A DNA stretch of 13,630 bases from Bacteroidia bacterium (GCA_004525825.1 SPBY01000030.1:1-13630), one strand, 5' to 3'. Positions 1 to 6,580 are shown, counted from the first letter of the stretch. Program-made: numbers and translations. Notes: generated from the sequence alone by a model not told the origin.

Positions 1-1
1 G

Positions 2-835
2 GGGCTGGGTTTTCGCACCGCTTATAATGATACTGTCCTCTCAGAATATGGCTATTTTGCCGGTCCCGACCAGGAACGGGCCGAGGAACTGATGGAGATG
101 TTTGCCCGGGAGGATGTGGATGCTATCTGGTGCGTAAGAGGAGGATATGGTTCCATCAGGATCCTGGATCTGCTTGATTACGAGGTGATCAGGCATAATC
201 CGAAAGTACTTATAGGTTACAGCGATATCACTGCCATTCTCACTGCCATTTACCAGAAGAGCGGACTGGTCACTTATCACGGACCGGTGGGGACTTCGGA
301 TTTCAACGGCTTCAGCAGGAAATCCATCCGGAAAGTGCTTATGTATCCCGGAGAGACATACAAATTCCCATACAAACGGGAGAAAGAGACCGGGGAAAAT
401 CCGGAATTTGACCGCTACACCATAAGCGGGGGAGAAGCAGAAGGAGAACTGATCGGGGGTAACGTCAGTGTGCTTGACTCCATCATAGGAACCCGGTTTG
501 AACCCGATTTTGAGAACAAGCTGGTCTACCTGGAGGATGTGGGGGAGAAGACCTACCGGGTCGATAAAATGATTTTTCACCTGCTCTCCGGAACCAACCT
601 GAAGCAAGCAGCCGGAATTGTGATGGGAATTTTTAGCGATTGCAACGTCAATGAAGCACCCAGCCTTTCGTTGAGAACTGCTCTCGATGACCTCCTTAAA
701 CCCCTGGGTATCCCTGTCTCCTATGGACTCTCCTTTGGACACATCAAACGGATGGTGACCATACCCACAGGCATACGGGCCATCATGGATGCAGATAAGA
801 ACACTTTCAGGCTGCTGGAGCCGGCCGTGATTTAA
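2..835 (+). CDS. LD-carboxypeptidase, peptidase family S66 (5'-truncated by window edge)
   Basis: The frame is open to the left edge, so the true start lies outside; 277 residues are visible. By comparison with S66 proteins of about 300 residues I estimate that 30-40 N-terminal residues are missing. S66 enzymes are serine peptidases that remove the terminal D-alanine from murein tetrapeptides in the cytoplasm; the related MccF group cleaves microcin C7. Visible hallmarks are the conserved WCVRGGYGS segment, the nucleophile motif GYSD with its Ser codon at 221-223, the segment LEDVGEKTYRVDK with a candidate catalytic Glu at 533-535, and the C-terminal GHIKRMVTIPTG with a candidate catalytic His at 740-742. 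All three triad positions are therefore present. An NhaC antiporter follows 18 bp downstream on the same strand, probably co-transcribed. An Ala-Glu-type epimerase nearby supports murein-peptide salvage over antibiotic immunity, but this is inference. Confidence 0.93.
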   Translation, partial: GLGFRTAYNDTVLSEYGYFAGPDQERAEELMEMFAREDVDAIWCVRGGYGSIRILDLLDYEVIRHNPKVLIGYSDITAILTAIYQKSGLVTYHGPVGTSDFNGFSRKSIRKVLMYPGETYKFPYKREKETGENPEFDRYTISGGEAEGELIGGNVSVLDSIIGTRFEPDFENKLVYLEDVGEKTYRVDKMIFHLLSGTNLKQAAGIVMGIFSDCNVNEAPSLSLRTALDDLLKPLGIPVSYGLSFGHIKRMVTIPTGIRAIMDADKNTFRLLEPAVI

Positions 836-853
836 ATTCACTATTTTTGGGAT

Positions 854-2335
854 ATGAGCGATTTTGGCGTCCTGTCCATCCTACCCCCTTTGATGGCAAT
901 AATCCTGGCCCTAAAAACCAGGCAGGTATACATCTCCCTGGTGCTTGGAATATGGCTGGGATGGCTGATCATCAGTGATTGGAACATTCTGGAGGGCACC
1001 ATTGCCACCCTGGAGGGTTTCGTGGAAGTGTTTAAGAATCCTGGCAATACCCGGACCATCATGTTCAGTGCCCTGGTGGGTGCCTTGCTGGTTTTTATCC
1101 AGTACTCCGGAGGAGTAAAGGGATTCATCCTGGGCATAGATAAGTTGCTGGTTTCCATGGAGAATAAACGAATGGGAAAAAGTCGCATGGTGGTGGAGTT
1201 GATTGCCCTGCTTACCGGCCTGCTGTTGTTTATCGAGACCAGCATTAGTTCCCTCACCGTGGGTACCCTGTACAGGCCGATCTTCGACAGGCTGAAGATT
1301 CCACGGGAAAAACTGGCCTACATAGCAGACTCTAGCTCCGCACCCAGCTCTGTCCTGATTCCCTTCAATGCCTGGGGTGCGTTTATCATGGGTCTGTTAC
1401 TGACCCAGGGAATAGAATCTCCTTTCAAGACCATGGTGGGAGCTATGGCATTCAACTTTTACCCGATGCTCACCATTCTTATGGTATTCGTGGTGATTAT
1501 TTCCAGGAAGGATTTCGGGCCCATGGCCCGGGCAGAGAAACGAGTCAGGGAAACAGGGAAATTGCTCAACGAGGGAGCCAGACCCATGGTTTCCGATGAG
1601 ATTACTTCCTTCGAAATGAAAGAAGGGATCAAACCAAGGGCCATAAACATGGTGATACCCCTGGCAACTATGGTGCTAATGATGGTGGTCAGCCTGGCCT
1701 ATACCGGCTGGGGAGAGGTGCAGGAACCGTCTTCATTCATGAATCATATCGCCCAGGCCATGGGAAGGGGATCAGGTTCAGCCGCTGTACTCTATTCGGT
1801 AGTCTGTGCCATCATGGTGGCCATGATCCTTTACCGTGCCCAGGGCCTGATGAAGGTGAAAAAGATGGTCAGTCTGATCCTGAAAGGAATCAGCGAATTG
1901 ATGCCGCTGGCTCTGCTGATGATGCTGGCTTTTTCCATCTCTCATGTCTGTAACAGCCTGGGAACAGGGGAATATGTGGCTGGGATTACAGAAGGGTGGC
2001 TTTCACCTGCTCTGCTGCCGGTCATTGTTTTCATCATCTCCTCCTTTATCGCCTTTTCCACGGGAACTTCCTGGGGAACTTTTGCCATCATGATTTCCAT
2101 TGCTGTACCCATGGCAGACCTTCACGGATCTAACCTGTACCTGGTGGTGGCAGCCGCCATGGGAGGGGGTGTTTTCGGAGATCATTGCTCACCCATATCA
2201 GATACCACCATTATCTCCTCTATGGCCTCTGCCTCCGATCACATCGATCATGTGCGGACACAGTTGCCCTATGCATTGCTCACAGGCATCATTACAGCTC
2301 TGCTCTACCTTTTGTTGGGGTTTATCATGAACTAA
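854..2335 (+). CDS. Na+/H+ antiporter, NhaC family
   Basis: A 493-residue, very hydrophobic inner-membrane protein with roughly 11-12 predicted membrane segments. The family signature FGDHCSPISDTTIIS at about residues 441-455 is the characteristic NhaC motif, and an earlier polar membrane stretch (ETSISSLTVGTLYRP) is also typical. The family exchanges Na+ for H+; some members instead exchange organic anions (MleN, malate/lactate), so the substrate cannot be fixed from sequence. The ATG at 854 has only a weak GGGA upstream, and the gene starts 18 bp after the S66 peptidase stop, suggesting one transcript. Its last 11 bp, including the TAA, overlap the 3' end of the convergent PLP-enzyme gene. 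Its place between peptidase and amino-acid enzymes hints at a role in uptake or ion balance linked to peptide salvage, but this is inference. Confidence 0.9.
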   Translation: MSDFGVLSILPPLMAIILALKTRQVYISLVLGIWLGWLIISDWNILEGTIATLEGFVEVFKNPGNTRTIMFSALVGALLVFIQYSGGVKGFILGIDKLLVSMENKRMGKSRMVVELIALLTGLLLFIETSISSLTVGTLYRPIFDRLKIPREKLAYIADSSSAPSSVLIPFNAWGAFIMGLLLTQGIESPFKTMVGAMAFNFYPMLTILMVFVVIISRKDFGPMARAEKRVRETGKLLNEGARPMVSDEITSFEMKEGIKPRAINMVIPLATMVLMMVVSLAYTGWGEVQEPSSFMNHIAQAMGRGSGSAAVLYSVVCAIMVAMILYRAQGLMKVKKMVSLILKGISELMPLALLMMLAFSISHVCNSLGTGEYVAGITEGWLSPALLPVIVFIISSFIAFSTGTSWGTFAIMISIAVPMADLHGSNLYLVVAAAMGGGVFGDHCSPISDTTIISSMASASDHIDHVRTQLPYALLTGIITALLYLLLGFIMN

Positions 2336-3473
2336 ACAGGCGGAAGGCCTCCGTAAGAGCAGAGGTGAGCCTGACTATTTCCACCTTTTTGTGCGAGGAA
2401 GAGACCACAATCCTTAGAACACCCCCTGGTTCGGCTCCTTTATAGTCGGTATACTGGATATAGATGCCCTCCTCCATGAGGTAATTGTGTATCAATTTCA
2501 TGTTTTTGGCGCCCCCGCTGGAGAAGGAAGCGATGGGTATGGTTCCGTGCATTTCCGGAATGAACTTTGATTCGGAGGTAATTCCCAGTTGCCCCAGGTT
2601 CTCAATCAAATAATGGGCATTCGTCCACAGCATTTTCCGCATTCCGGGATTCTCCTGCACCAGTTCCAGTCCCTTGATGGCAGCTGCCACAGCAGCATTC
2701 AAAGGCGAGCTGGAACCTGCCATAACACTACCTGTGCGGACTTTGTTGATAAAATTGCCCGGACCCACGATGATGCCTCCATAAGCTCCAAATGCTTTTG
2801 AAAGGGTGGCACCCAGGTAGATCTTGTCCGACCGGGCTCCAAGCGCTTCGCAGGTACCCCGGCCGTGGGCACCCAGAATGCCAACCCCATGGGCATCATC
2901 GACCCAGACCACGCCCTGGTGTTTTATCGCCAGGTCCAGGTAATCCCTTATTGGGGCCAATTTGGCTATCACCGGGAAAAGTCCGTCGGTAGCTATCACC
3001 GGGCATTTACCGGAATCCAGGTGTTCTGATATTTTTGATTCGAGGTCATGTAAATCCCTGTTCCGGAAGTAAACCACTGGTTTGCCTGTGGCAATGGCTC
3101 CTTCCACCAGGCTGTAGTGGGAGCCTTCATCCAGAAAAATTATATCATATAAGCCCAAATCATCCAGGGCCTTCAGACCGGCAAGGCTGCTCAGGTACCC
3201 TGAAGGAAGGTATACCGCATCTTCTGTATTAAAGTAGTTGGCCAATTTCTCCTCGAGACTCTGAAGAAGGGGAGTGGTTCCGGACATAATTCGTGTGGTG
3301 GCACTGCCCATTCCGAATTTGTGCGTGGCATCTACGGCTGCCTGTATTACATCAGTATGGGTGTGGAGCTGGAAATAGCTGGTTCCTGCAAAATAGAGAT
3401 ACTTCTTCCCATCCAGGATTACTGTGGTACCGGGCCGGCCTTCCATGATGTGATGTTGCCTGTGGGATGTCAT
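2325..3473 (-). CDS. PLP-dependent alpha-oxoamine synthase-like enzyme (BioF/KBL family fold)
   Basis: A 382-residue fold-type I PLP enzyme, close to the length of E. coli BioF. Family landmarks in order: GSATTR near residues 56-61, the PLP-stacking His in DEGSHYSLVEG (H119), VDDAHGVG with the pyridine-nitrogen Asp D192 and H195, the Schiff-base lysine in TLSKAFG (K226), and LRIVVSSSHK with R354 where BioF has its carboxylate-binding Arg. The enzyme therefore looks catalytically complete. Family members condense a small amino acid (Gly, Ala or Ser) with an acyl-CoA, releasing CO2 and CoA: BioF makes 8-amino-7-oxononanoate and KBL makes 2-amino-3-ketobutyrate. No biotin or threonine-degradation genes are present, so neither name is justified. 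The gene lies 16 bp downstream of the dipeptide epimerase stop, with a weak AGAGAAG ribosome site, and is probably its operon partner. It could supply or consume alanine from peptide salvage; the acyl donor is unknown. Confidence 0.88.
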   Translation of the reverse strand: MTSHRQHHIMEGRPGTTVILDGKKYLYFAGTSYFQLHTHTDVIQAAVDATHKFGMGSATTRIMSGTTPLLQSLEEKLANYFNTEDAVYLPSGYLSSLAGLKALDDLGLYDIIFLDEGSHYSLVEGAIATGKPVVYFRNRDLHDLESKISEHLDSGKCPVIATDGLFPVIAKLAPIRDYLDLAIKHQGVVWVDDAHGVGILGAHGRGTCEALGARSDKIYLGATLSKAFGAYGGIIVGPGNFINKVRTGSVMAGSSSPLNAAVAAAIKGLELVQENPGMRKMLWTNAHYLIENLGQLGITSESKFIPEMHGTIPIASFSSGGAKNMKLIHNYLMEEGIYIQYTDYKGAEPGGVLRIVVSSSHKKVEIVRLTSALTEAFRLFSS

Positions 3474-3489
3474 GACTTCTCTTTTTAGC

Positions 3490-4605
3490 TTATGAAATGC
3501 TTACTTTCTCCATGGTTTCGAGGTACTCTTCATCAAATCCGGCACCTATACCAGGTCGGTCCTCCAGGATCCATAAGCCGCTTCCCTGATATTCGATTCC
3601 CCCGATGACCGGATCGGCATCCAGCATCAGGGATGAATCCATGTCGTAATGGACAATGGCATCACTGGCCAGGACCAGGTGCATCAGGGCAGTGAGGGCA
3701 AAGCGTGACTCGGACATACATCCTACCTGACACTTGATTCCAGCTGATTCGGCCACTGCAACGATCTTCAGTGCCTTGTGAATTCCGCCGGATTTGGAGA
3801 ACTTGATGTTAAAATAGTCGCATGCACCCATGCTTGCCAGTCGAAAAGCGTCATGGTGATCAAATATCGACTCATCGGCCATGATGGGAATGGGACTGTA
3901 AGCCCGCACTTTCACCAATTCGCGACTGTTCCAGTGTGCAATAGGTTCCTCACAATGCTCAATGTGAAAAGGCTCCAGGGCCTTAAGGGTTTCAATGGCT
4001 GTTGTGGTATCCCATCCCTGGTTGGCATCGATCCGTATGGGATAATCGGGACCCACGGCATGACGTATGGCCCTGATTCTGGCCACATCTTCTTTGAGGC
4101 TTGTCCCCAGTTTTACTTTGATGGCAGGGAATCCCTCACGCTGAAAGGTGAGTGCATCACTTGCCACCTTTTCCGGAGTGCCAATGCTGATGGTCATATC
4201 GGTATGGATCTCCCGGTTCTTAGTGCCTCCCAGCAGCTGATAGAGTGGCATTCCCGCTTTCAGGGCAAGCAAATCATAGAGTGCCATATCAAAAGCACTT
4301 TTCATGGTTGGATTTCCCTGGACGGCCCTGTCAATTTCATTTAAACGCTCGCCAATAGCAAAGGGATCTTTCCCCAATAAAAGCTTGCCGACCTGTTTAG
4401 CCAGTTCAAAAACGGTTTCCTGTGTTTCTCCCACGATGAAAACAAAGGGAGCGCATTCACCTGTTCCTGTGAGGCCTGTGGAAATGTGAATTCTGACCAC
4501 CACATTGGTGGCCTCGTGGATCACTCCCAGAGAGATCACAAAGGGTTCCTTGTAGGGAATGTTGAGCTTGATGATCTCAACTTTGGTGATAACTGCGCTG
4601 CTCAT
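3490..4605 (-). CDS. Dipeptide epimerase (L-Ala-D/L-Glu epimerase-like), enolase superfamily
   Basis: A 371-residue cytoplasmic enolase-superfamily enzyme with the full muconate-lactonizing-subgroup catalytic set. The KxK motif is AIKVKLG (K163, K165). Metal ligands are D193 (RIDANQGW), E219 (HCEEP) and D244 (MADES). The opposite-face base is K268 (FNIKFSK). The DxD pair that contacts the dipeptide amino group in Ala-Glu epimerases is present as HYDMD (D321, D323). Such enzymes epimerise L-Ala-D-Glu from murein peptides to L-Ala-L-Glu so that ordinary peptidases can use it. The N-terminal capping-domain arginine of B. subtilis YkfB (R24, binding the Glu side chain) aligns with Gly27 here in my from-memory alignment, so the preferred dipeptide may differ. 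The start at 4605 lacks a Shine-Dalgarno sequence, as is usual in Bacteroidota. The gene lies 67 bp after the DUF1684 gene and 16 bp before the PLP-enzyme gene. Confidence 0.92.
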   Translation of the reverse strand: MSSAVITKVEIIKLNIPYKEPFVISLGVIHEATNVVVRIHISTGLTGTGECAPFVFIVGETQETVFELAKQVGKLLLGKDPFAIGERLNEIDRAVQGNPTMKSAFDMALYDLLALKAGMPLYQLLGGTKNREIHTDMTISIGTPEKVASDALTFQREGFPAIKVKLGTSLKEDVARIRAIRHAVGPDYPIRIDANQGWDTTTAIETLKALEPFHIEHCEEPIAHWNSRELVKVRAYSPIPIMADESIFDHHDAFRLASMGACDYFNIKFSKSGGIHKALKIVAVAESAGIKCQVGCMSESRFALTALMHLVLASDAIVHYDMDSSLMLDADPVIGGIEYQGSGLWILEDRPGIGAGFDEEYLETMEKVSIS

Positions 4606-4672
4606 GGTAATAGCAATATAAACTATTAGCTGGCAGGTAGCAAGAAAATGGGATGAAAACCCCGTTTACGTG

Positions 4673-5590
4673 CTAATCCATGTGGACCGACTTTTCTCCG
4701 GCTTCAATGGCTACATCCATGAAATTTTCACGAGGTGGCATGGGACAGGTAGCAAAGGGACTGAAGGCACAGGGGGGATTATAGGCCTTGTTGAAGTCCA
4801 GGATAATCCTCCCGGTGGAGTCGGGCATGGCATACATAAACCTACCGGCACCATAGGTATCCAGACCGGTTGTTTCGTCAGCAATCACCAGGAAATAACC
4901 TGTGCCTGAAGTGAATGGATAGAGTTCCAAAGCTTTCCCGCGGAGTTTGAATTTCAGGATGCCCGGTACTTCGTACGATTCGGTATATCCCTCCAATGGA
5001 GTAGCCACCGTCATGGTAAGTGGGCTTTCGAAGGGTTCCAGGCGGGCCTCCACCACATAACTGGTCTGGATGGGATAGGTGGGAATGTGGTCCAGCTCAT
5101 CTATCCGGGGGTGTTTGTGGTCCCTGAGGCGGATCCCGTATCGGTCGCCACGCAATATGATATTCCACGCCAGGTCGCCCTGCTGCAAATGGGTGGTCTG
5201 CTCCTGATGATCGTTCTTCAGCACCATGTGTGTCACCAGAGAGTCGTTTGAGCTTATCTCTACTCCTTCGGTCACCGTAAGTGTGACCTTACCATTTTCA
5301 AGCAAAAGTGTACCACCGAAAGCATCGGCTTTTTCCGGGAAGATAATTTTGTTGAGGGAATCTGATCCAAAACTATTTTCTCCCGGCTCCAGCCAGTACA
5401 ATCCGGTCAGGCTCAACCATCCGTTTTTGGTTTTCAGTCTTTCCAGTCTCTGGTGCTGCCATTCTTCAATGCTTTTTGTGTAAGTGGCCTCATCGGTAAT
5501 GACAGGGCTGGTTCTGTTGCACCCGGATGAAACCAGGAGCACGGCCATGAACAAAAGAGAAGGATAGATTCTATGCATGGGAATAAACAT
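4673..5590 (-). CDS. DUF1684 domain lipoprotein
   Basis: A 305-residue protein with a lipoprotein-type signal: a short basic start, a hydrophobic core, then VSSGC with the candidate lipidated Cys at residue 24. No acidic stretch follows the Cys, so I see no Bacteroidota surface-export signal and expect a periplasm-facing anchor. The mature part matches DUF1684: KNGWLSLTGLYWLEPGENSF near residues 55-74, and a C-terminal block at 263-303 with DFNKAYNPPCAFSP, the conserved cysteines C274 and C282, and a closing IEAGEK. The biochemical function of DUF1684 is not known to me. A promoter at 5604-5635 would start transcription near 5598, leaving a leader of only about 8 nt to the ATG at 5590. The in-frame ATG at 5578 (MHRIYPS) gives about 20 nt and a tidier signal peptide and may be the real start. 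The epimerase follows 67 bp downstream. Confidence 0.88.
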   Translation of the reverse strand: MFIPMHRIYPSLLFMAVLLVSSGCNRTSPVITDEATYTKSIEEWQHQRLERLKTKNGWLSLTGLYWLEPGENSFGSDSLNKIIFPEKADAFGGTLLLENGKVTLTVTEGVEISSNDSLVTHMVLKNDHQEQTTHLQQGDLAWNIILRGDRYGIRLRDHKHPRIDELDHIPTYPIQTSYVVEARLEPFESPLTMTVATPLEGYTESYEVPGILKFKLRGKALELYPFTSGTGYFLVIADETTGLDTYGAGRFMYAMPDSTGRIILDFNKAYNPPCAFSPFATCPMPPRENFMDVAIEAGEKSVHMD

Positions 5591-5603
5591 TTATTTGATG
5601 GAC

Positions 5604-5635
5604 CAAATATAGTTGTAATCCCCGAAATTGACCAA
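5604..5635 (-). promoter_or_regulatory. Bacteroidota-type promoter for the DUF1684-epimerase-PLP enzyme unit
   Basis: On the minus strand TTG (5635-5633) is followed after 21 nt by TATATTTG (5611-5604). This fits the Bacteroidota primary sigma pattern TTG-N17-23-TAnnTTTG exactly. Expected transcription start is near 5598, just upstream of the lipoprotein start codon. Confidence 0.7.
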
Positions 5636-5644
5636 CCATGTTCT

Positions 5645-5673
5645 TTTTGCGCAAAGAAAAAGTGCTACTTTTG
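5645..5673 (+). promoter_or_regulatory. Bacteroidota-type promoter for tRNA-Ser
   Basis: TTTTG (5645-5649) is followed after 16 nt by TACTTTTG (5666-5673), an exact match to the TAnnTTTG -7 box. The spacer is about one base shorter than the usual range. The predicted start near 5680 lies a few bases before the mature tRNA 5' end at 5684, which supports the call. It is arranged back to back with the minus-strand promoter at 5604-5635. Confidence 0.7.
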
Positions 5674-5683
5674 CAGCAGTACC

Positions 5684-5770
5684 GGAGAGATGCCGGAGTG
5701 GTCGAACGGGGCGGTCTCGAAAACCGTTGTGCCCTCACGGGCACCGGGGGTTCGAATCCCTTTCTCTCCG
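5684..5770 (+). tRNA. tRNA-Ser (anticodon CGA)
   Basis: An 87-nt class II tRNA reading UCG codons. The acceptor stem is GGAGAGA (5684-5690) paired with TCTCTCC (5763-5769), with discriminator G at 5770, as expected for serine. The anticodon loop CTCGAAA (5716-5722) carries CGA at 5718-5720, closed by GCGGT/ACCGT. A long variable arm (GTGCCC paired with GGGCAC) is diagnostic of tRNA-Ser. The T loop is TTCGAAT (5751-5757) on a stem GGGGG/CCCTT that needs two G-U pairs. CCA is not encoded; the next bases are CAA, so the CCA end must be added after transcription. Confidence 0.96.
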
Positions 5771-5783
5771 CAACACACAGCTT

Positions 5784-5816
5784 ATCCTCAAGTCAAATGG
5801 CTTGAGGATTTTTATT
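5784..5816 (+). terminator. Rho-independent terminator after tRNA-Ser
   Basis: A 9-bp perfect stem, ATCCTCAAG (5784-5792) with CTTGAGGAT (5801-5809), closes an 8-nt loop and runs into TTTTTATTT. The T-tract is on the + strand side only, so it ends the tRNA transcript and separates it from the iol operon 14 bp past the tRNA. Confidence 0.88.
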
Positions 5817-5827
5817 TGTCCGGAACG

Positions 5828-5845
5828 TTGAAAGCTTGCTTTCAA
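5828..5845. repeat. 18-nt inverted repeat, possible operator upstream of the iol operon
   Basis: TTGAAAGC (5828-5835) and GCTTTCAA (5838-5845) are perfect inverted arms of 8 nt around a central TT. No T-tract follows, so it is not a second standard terminator. It lies 85 nt before the HAD start codon and upstream of the weak candidate promoter, a plausible site for a dimeric regulator. The arms resemble halves of LacI/GalR-type operators, but the two central bases make the spacing unusual. I saw no second copy in the window. Confidence 0.5.
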
Positions 5846-5867
5846 AAGTGACGGGCAAATACTTCTC

Positions 5868-5898
5868 TTTTGAGATCAATCCCATTTGTTTAACTTAG
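5868..5898 (+). promoter_or_regulatory. Weak candidate promoter for the iol operon
   Basis: TTTTG (5868-5872) lies 18 nt before TAACTTAG (5891-5898), which differs from TAnnTTTG at one position. Transcription would start near 5904, only about 9 nt ahead of the first ATG at 5913. This is the best match between the terminator and the operon, but its imperfect -7 box and short leader keep confidence low. Confidence 0.3.
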
Positions 5899-5912
5899 AC
5901 CTGCTTGATAGG

Positions 5913-6554
5913 ATGGAGTATAAATGCATTATTTTCGATAGCGACGGGGTGCTGGTCGACAGTGAGACCATCACTGCAAAGGTATTTCAGAAGATGGCAA
6001 GGGAATTGGGCTTTGACCTTGATTTTGAATCTGCCATTGAGAACTTTACCGGCACCTCTATGAAAGAAAACTTAGAGTTCATTGAAGAGAATATCGAGGG
6101 AGAACTGCCGGAAAATTTTGAAAAGGAATTCAGGCAGCGAAGCTATGAAGCTTTTAAAACAGATCTCATACCGGTCAAGGGAATCAGAAGTTTAATTGAA
6201 AAGCTTAGAGTTCCTTTTTGCGTGGCATCCAGCGGGCCTGTTGAAAAAATCAGGTTAAATTTGAGTCTGGTCAATCTGCTCGATAACTTTGAAAACAGGA
6301 TTTTTAGCTCCTATGATATTGGAAGCTGGAAACCCGATCCCGGGATATTTTTGCATGCTGCAAGTAGCATGGGCTTTGAGCCGGAAGAGTGTGTGGTGAT
6401 CGAGGATAGCACTTCAGGAATAAGAGCTGCCCTTGCTGGTGGGTTCAAGGTTTATGCATTGTCAGACGGGAAGAAGAAAAAGACCTTTGAGCTTTTGGGC
6501 GCAATAGCCTTTGAGAGTATGAAAGAACTGGAGGGGCTTCTACACTTGTATTAA
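5913..6554 (+). CDS. HAD-superfamily phosphatase, beta-phosphoglucomutase-like subfamily
   Basis: A 213-residue soluble HAD enzyme. Motif I is FDSDGVLVDSE with nucleophile D9 and acid/base D11. Motif II is VASSG (S106 or S107). The motif III lysine is K140 in SWKPDPG. Motif IV is VIEDSTSG with E164 and D165. A helical cap lies between residues 15 and 85, as in sugar-phosphate phosphatases and phosphoglucomutases of this group. I chose ATG 5913 because translation from it begins directly before motif I; a TTG at 5886 only adds an unconserved leader. The gene ends 26 bp before iolB on the same strand, with no terminator between, and probably heads the inositol operon. A phosphatase is not a standard step of myo-inositol degradation. 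It may dephosphorylate a pathway sugar phosphate or be a general housekeeping phosphatase; sequence cannot decide. Confidence 0.88.
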   Translation: MEYKCIIFDSDGVLVDSETITAKVFQKMARELGFDLDFESAIENFTGTSMKENLEFIEENIEGELPENFEKEFRQRSYEAFKTDLIPVKGIRSLIEKLRVPFCVASSGPVEKIRLNLSLVNLLDNFENRIFSSYDIGSWKPDPGIFLHAASSMGFEPEECVVIEDSTSGIRAALAGGFKVYALSDGKKKKTFELLGAIAFESMKELEGLLHLY

Positions 6555-6580
6555 GAAACAAAACCTATATAGAATAAATC

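Noticed and set aside
41..841. 266-residue open frame on the minus strand
   Set aside because: It lies fully opposite the S66 peptidase, whose triad motifs are intact. The antisense product shows no recognisable motif, and its openness follows from codon use of the real gene.
2338..2352. GC-rich near-palindrome after the antiporter stop (CGGAAGGCCTCCG) as a terminator
   Set aside because: The arms are imperfect, there is no T-tract, and the segment is coding sequence of the convergent PLP-enzyme gene.
3778..4344. 188-residue plus-strand open frame
   Set aside because: It is antisense to the dipeptide epimerase, which has all of its catalytic residues; no ribosome site or family resemblance.
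5573..5851. Two small plus-strand frames through the tRNA (5573-5851 and 5628-5831)
   Set aside because: Both run through tRNA-Ser and its terminator, and most of their coding content is the tRNA itself.
5886..5912. Upstream TTG start for the HAD gene
   Set aside because: The added nine residues are not conserved-looking, would overlap the candidate -7 box, and the ATG at 5913 directly precedes HAD motif I.
5684..5912. tRNA-Ser as the attachment site of an integrated element
   Set aside because: No integrase, no duplicated tRNA 3' end and no composition shift are visible; the neighbour is an ordinary metabolic operon.
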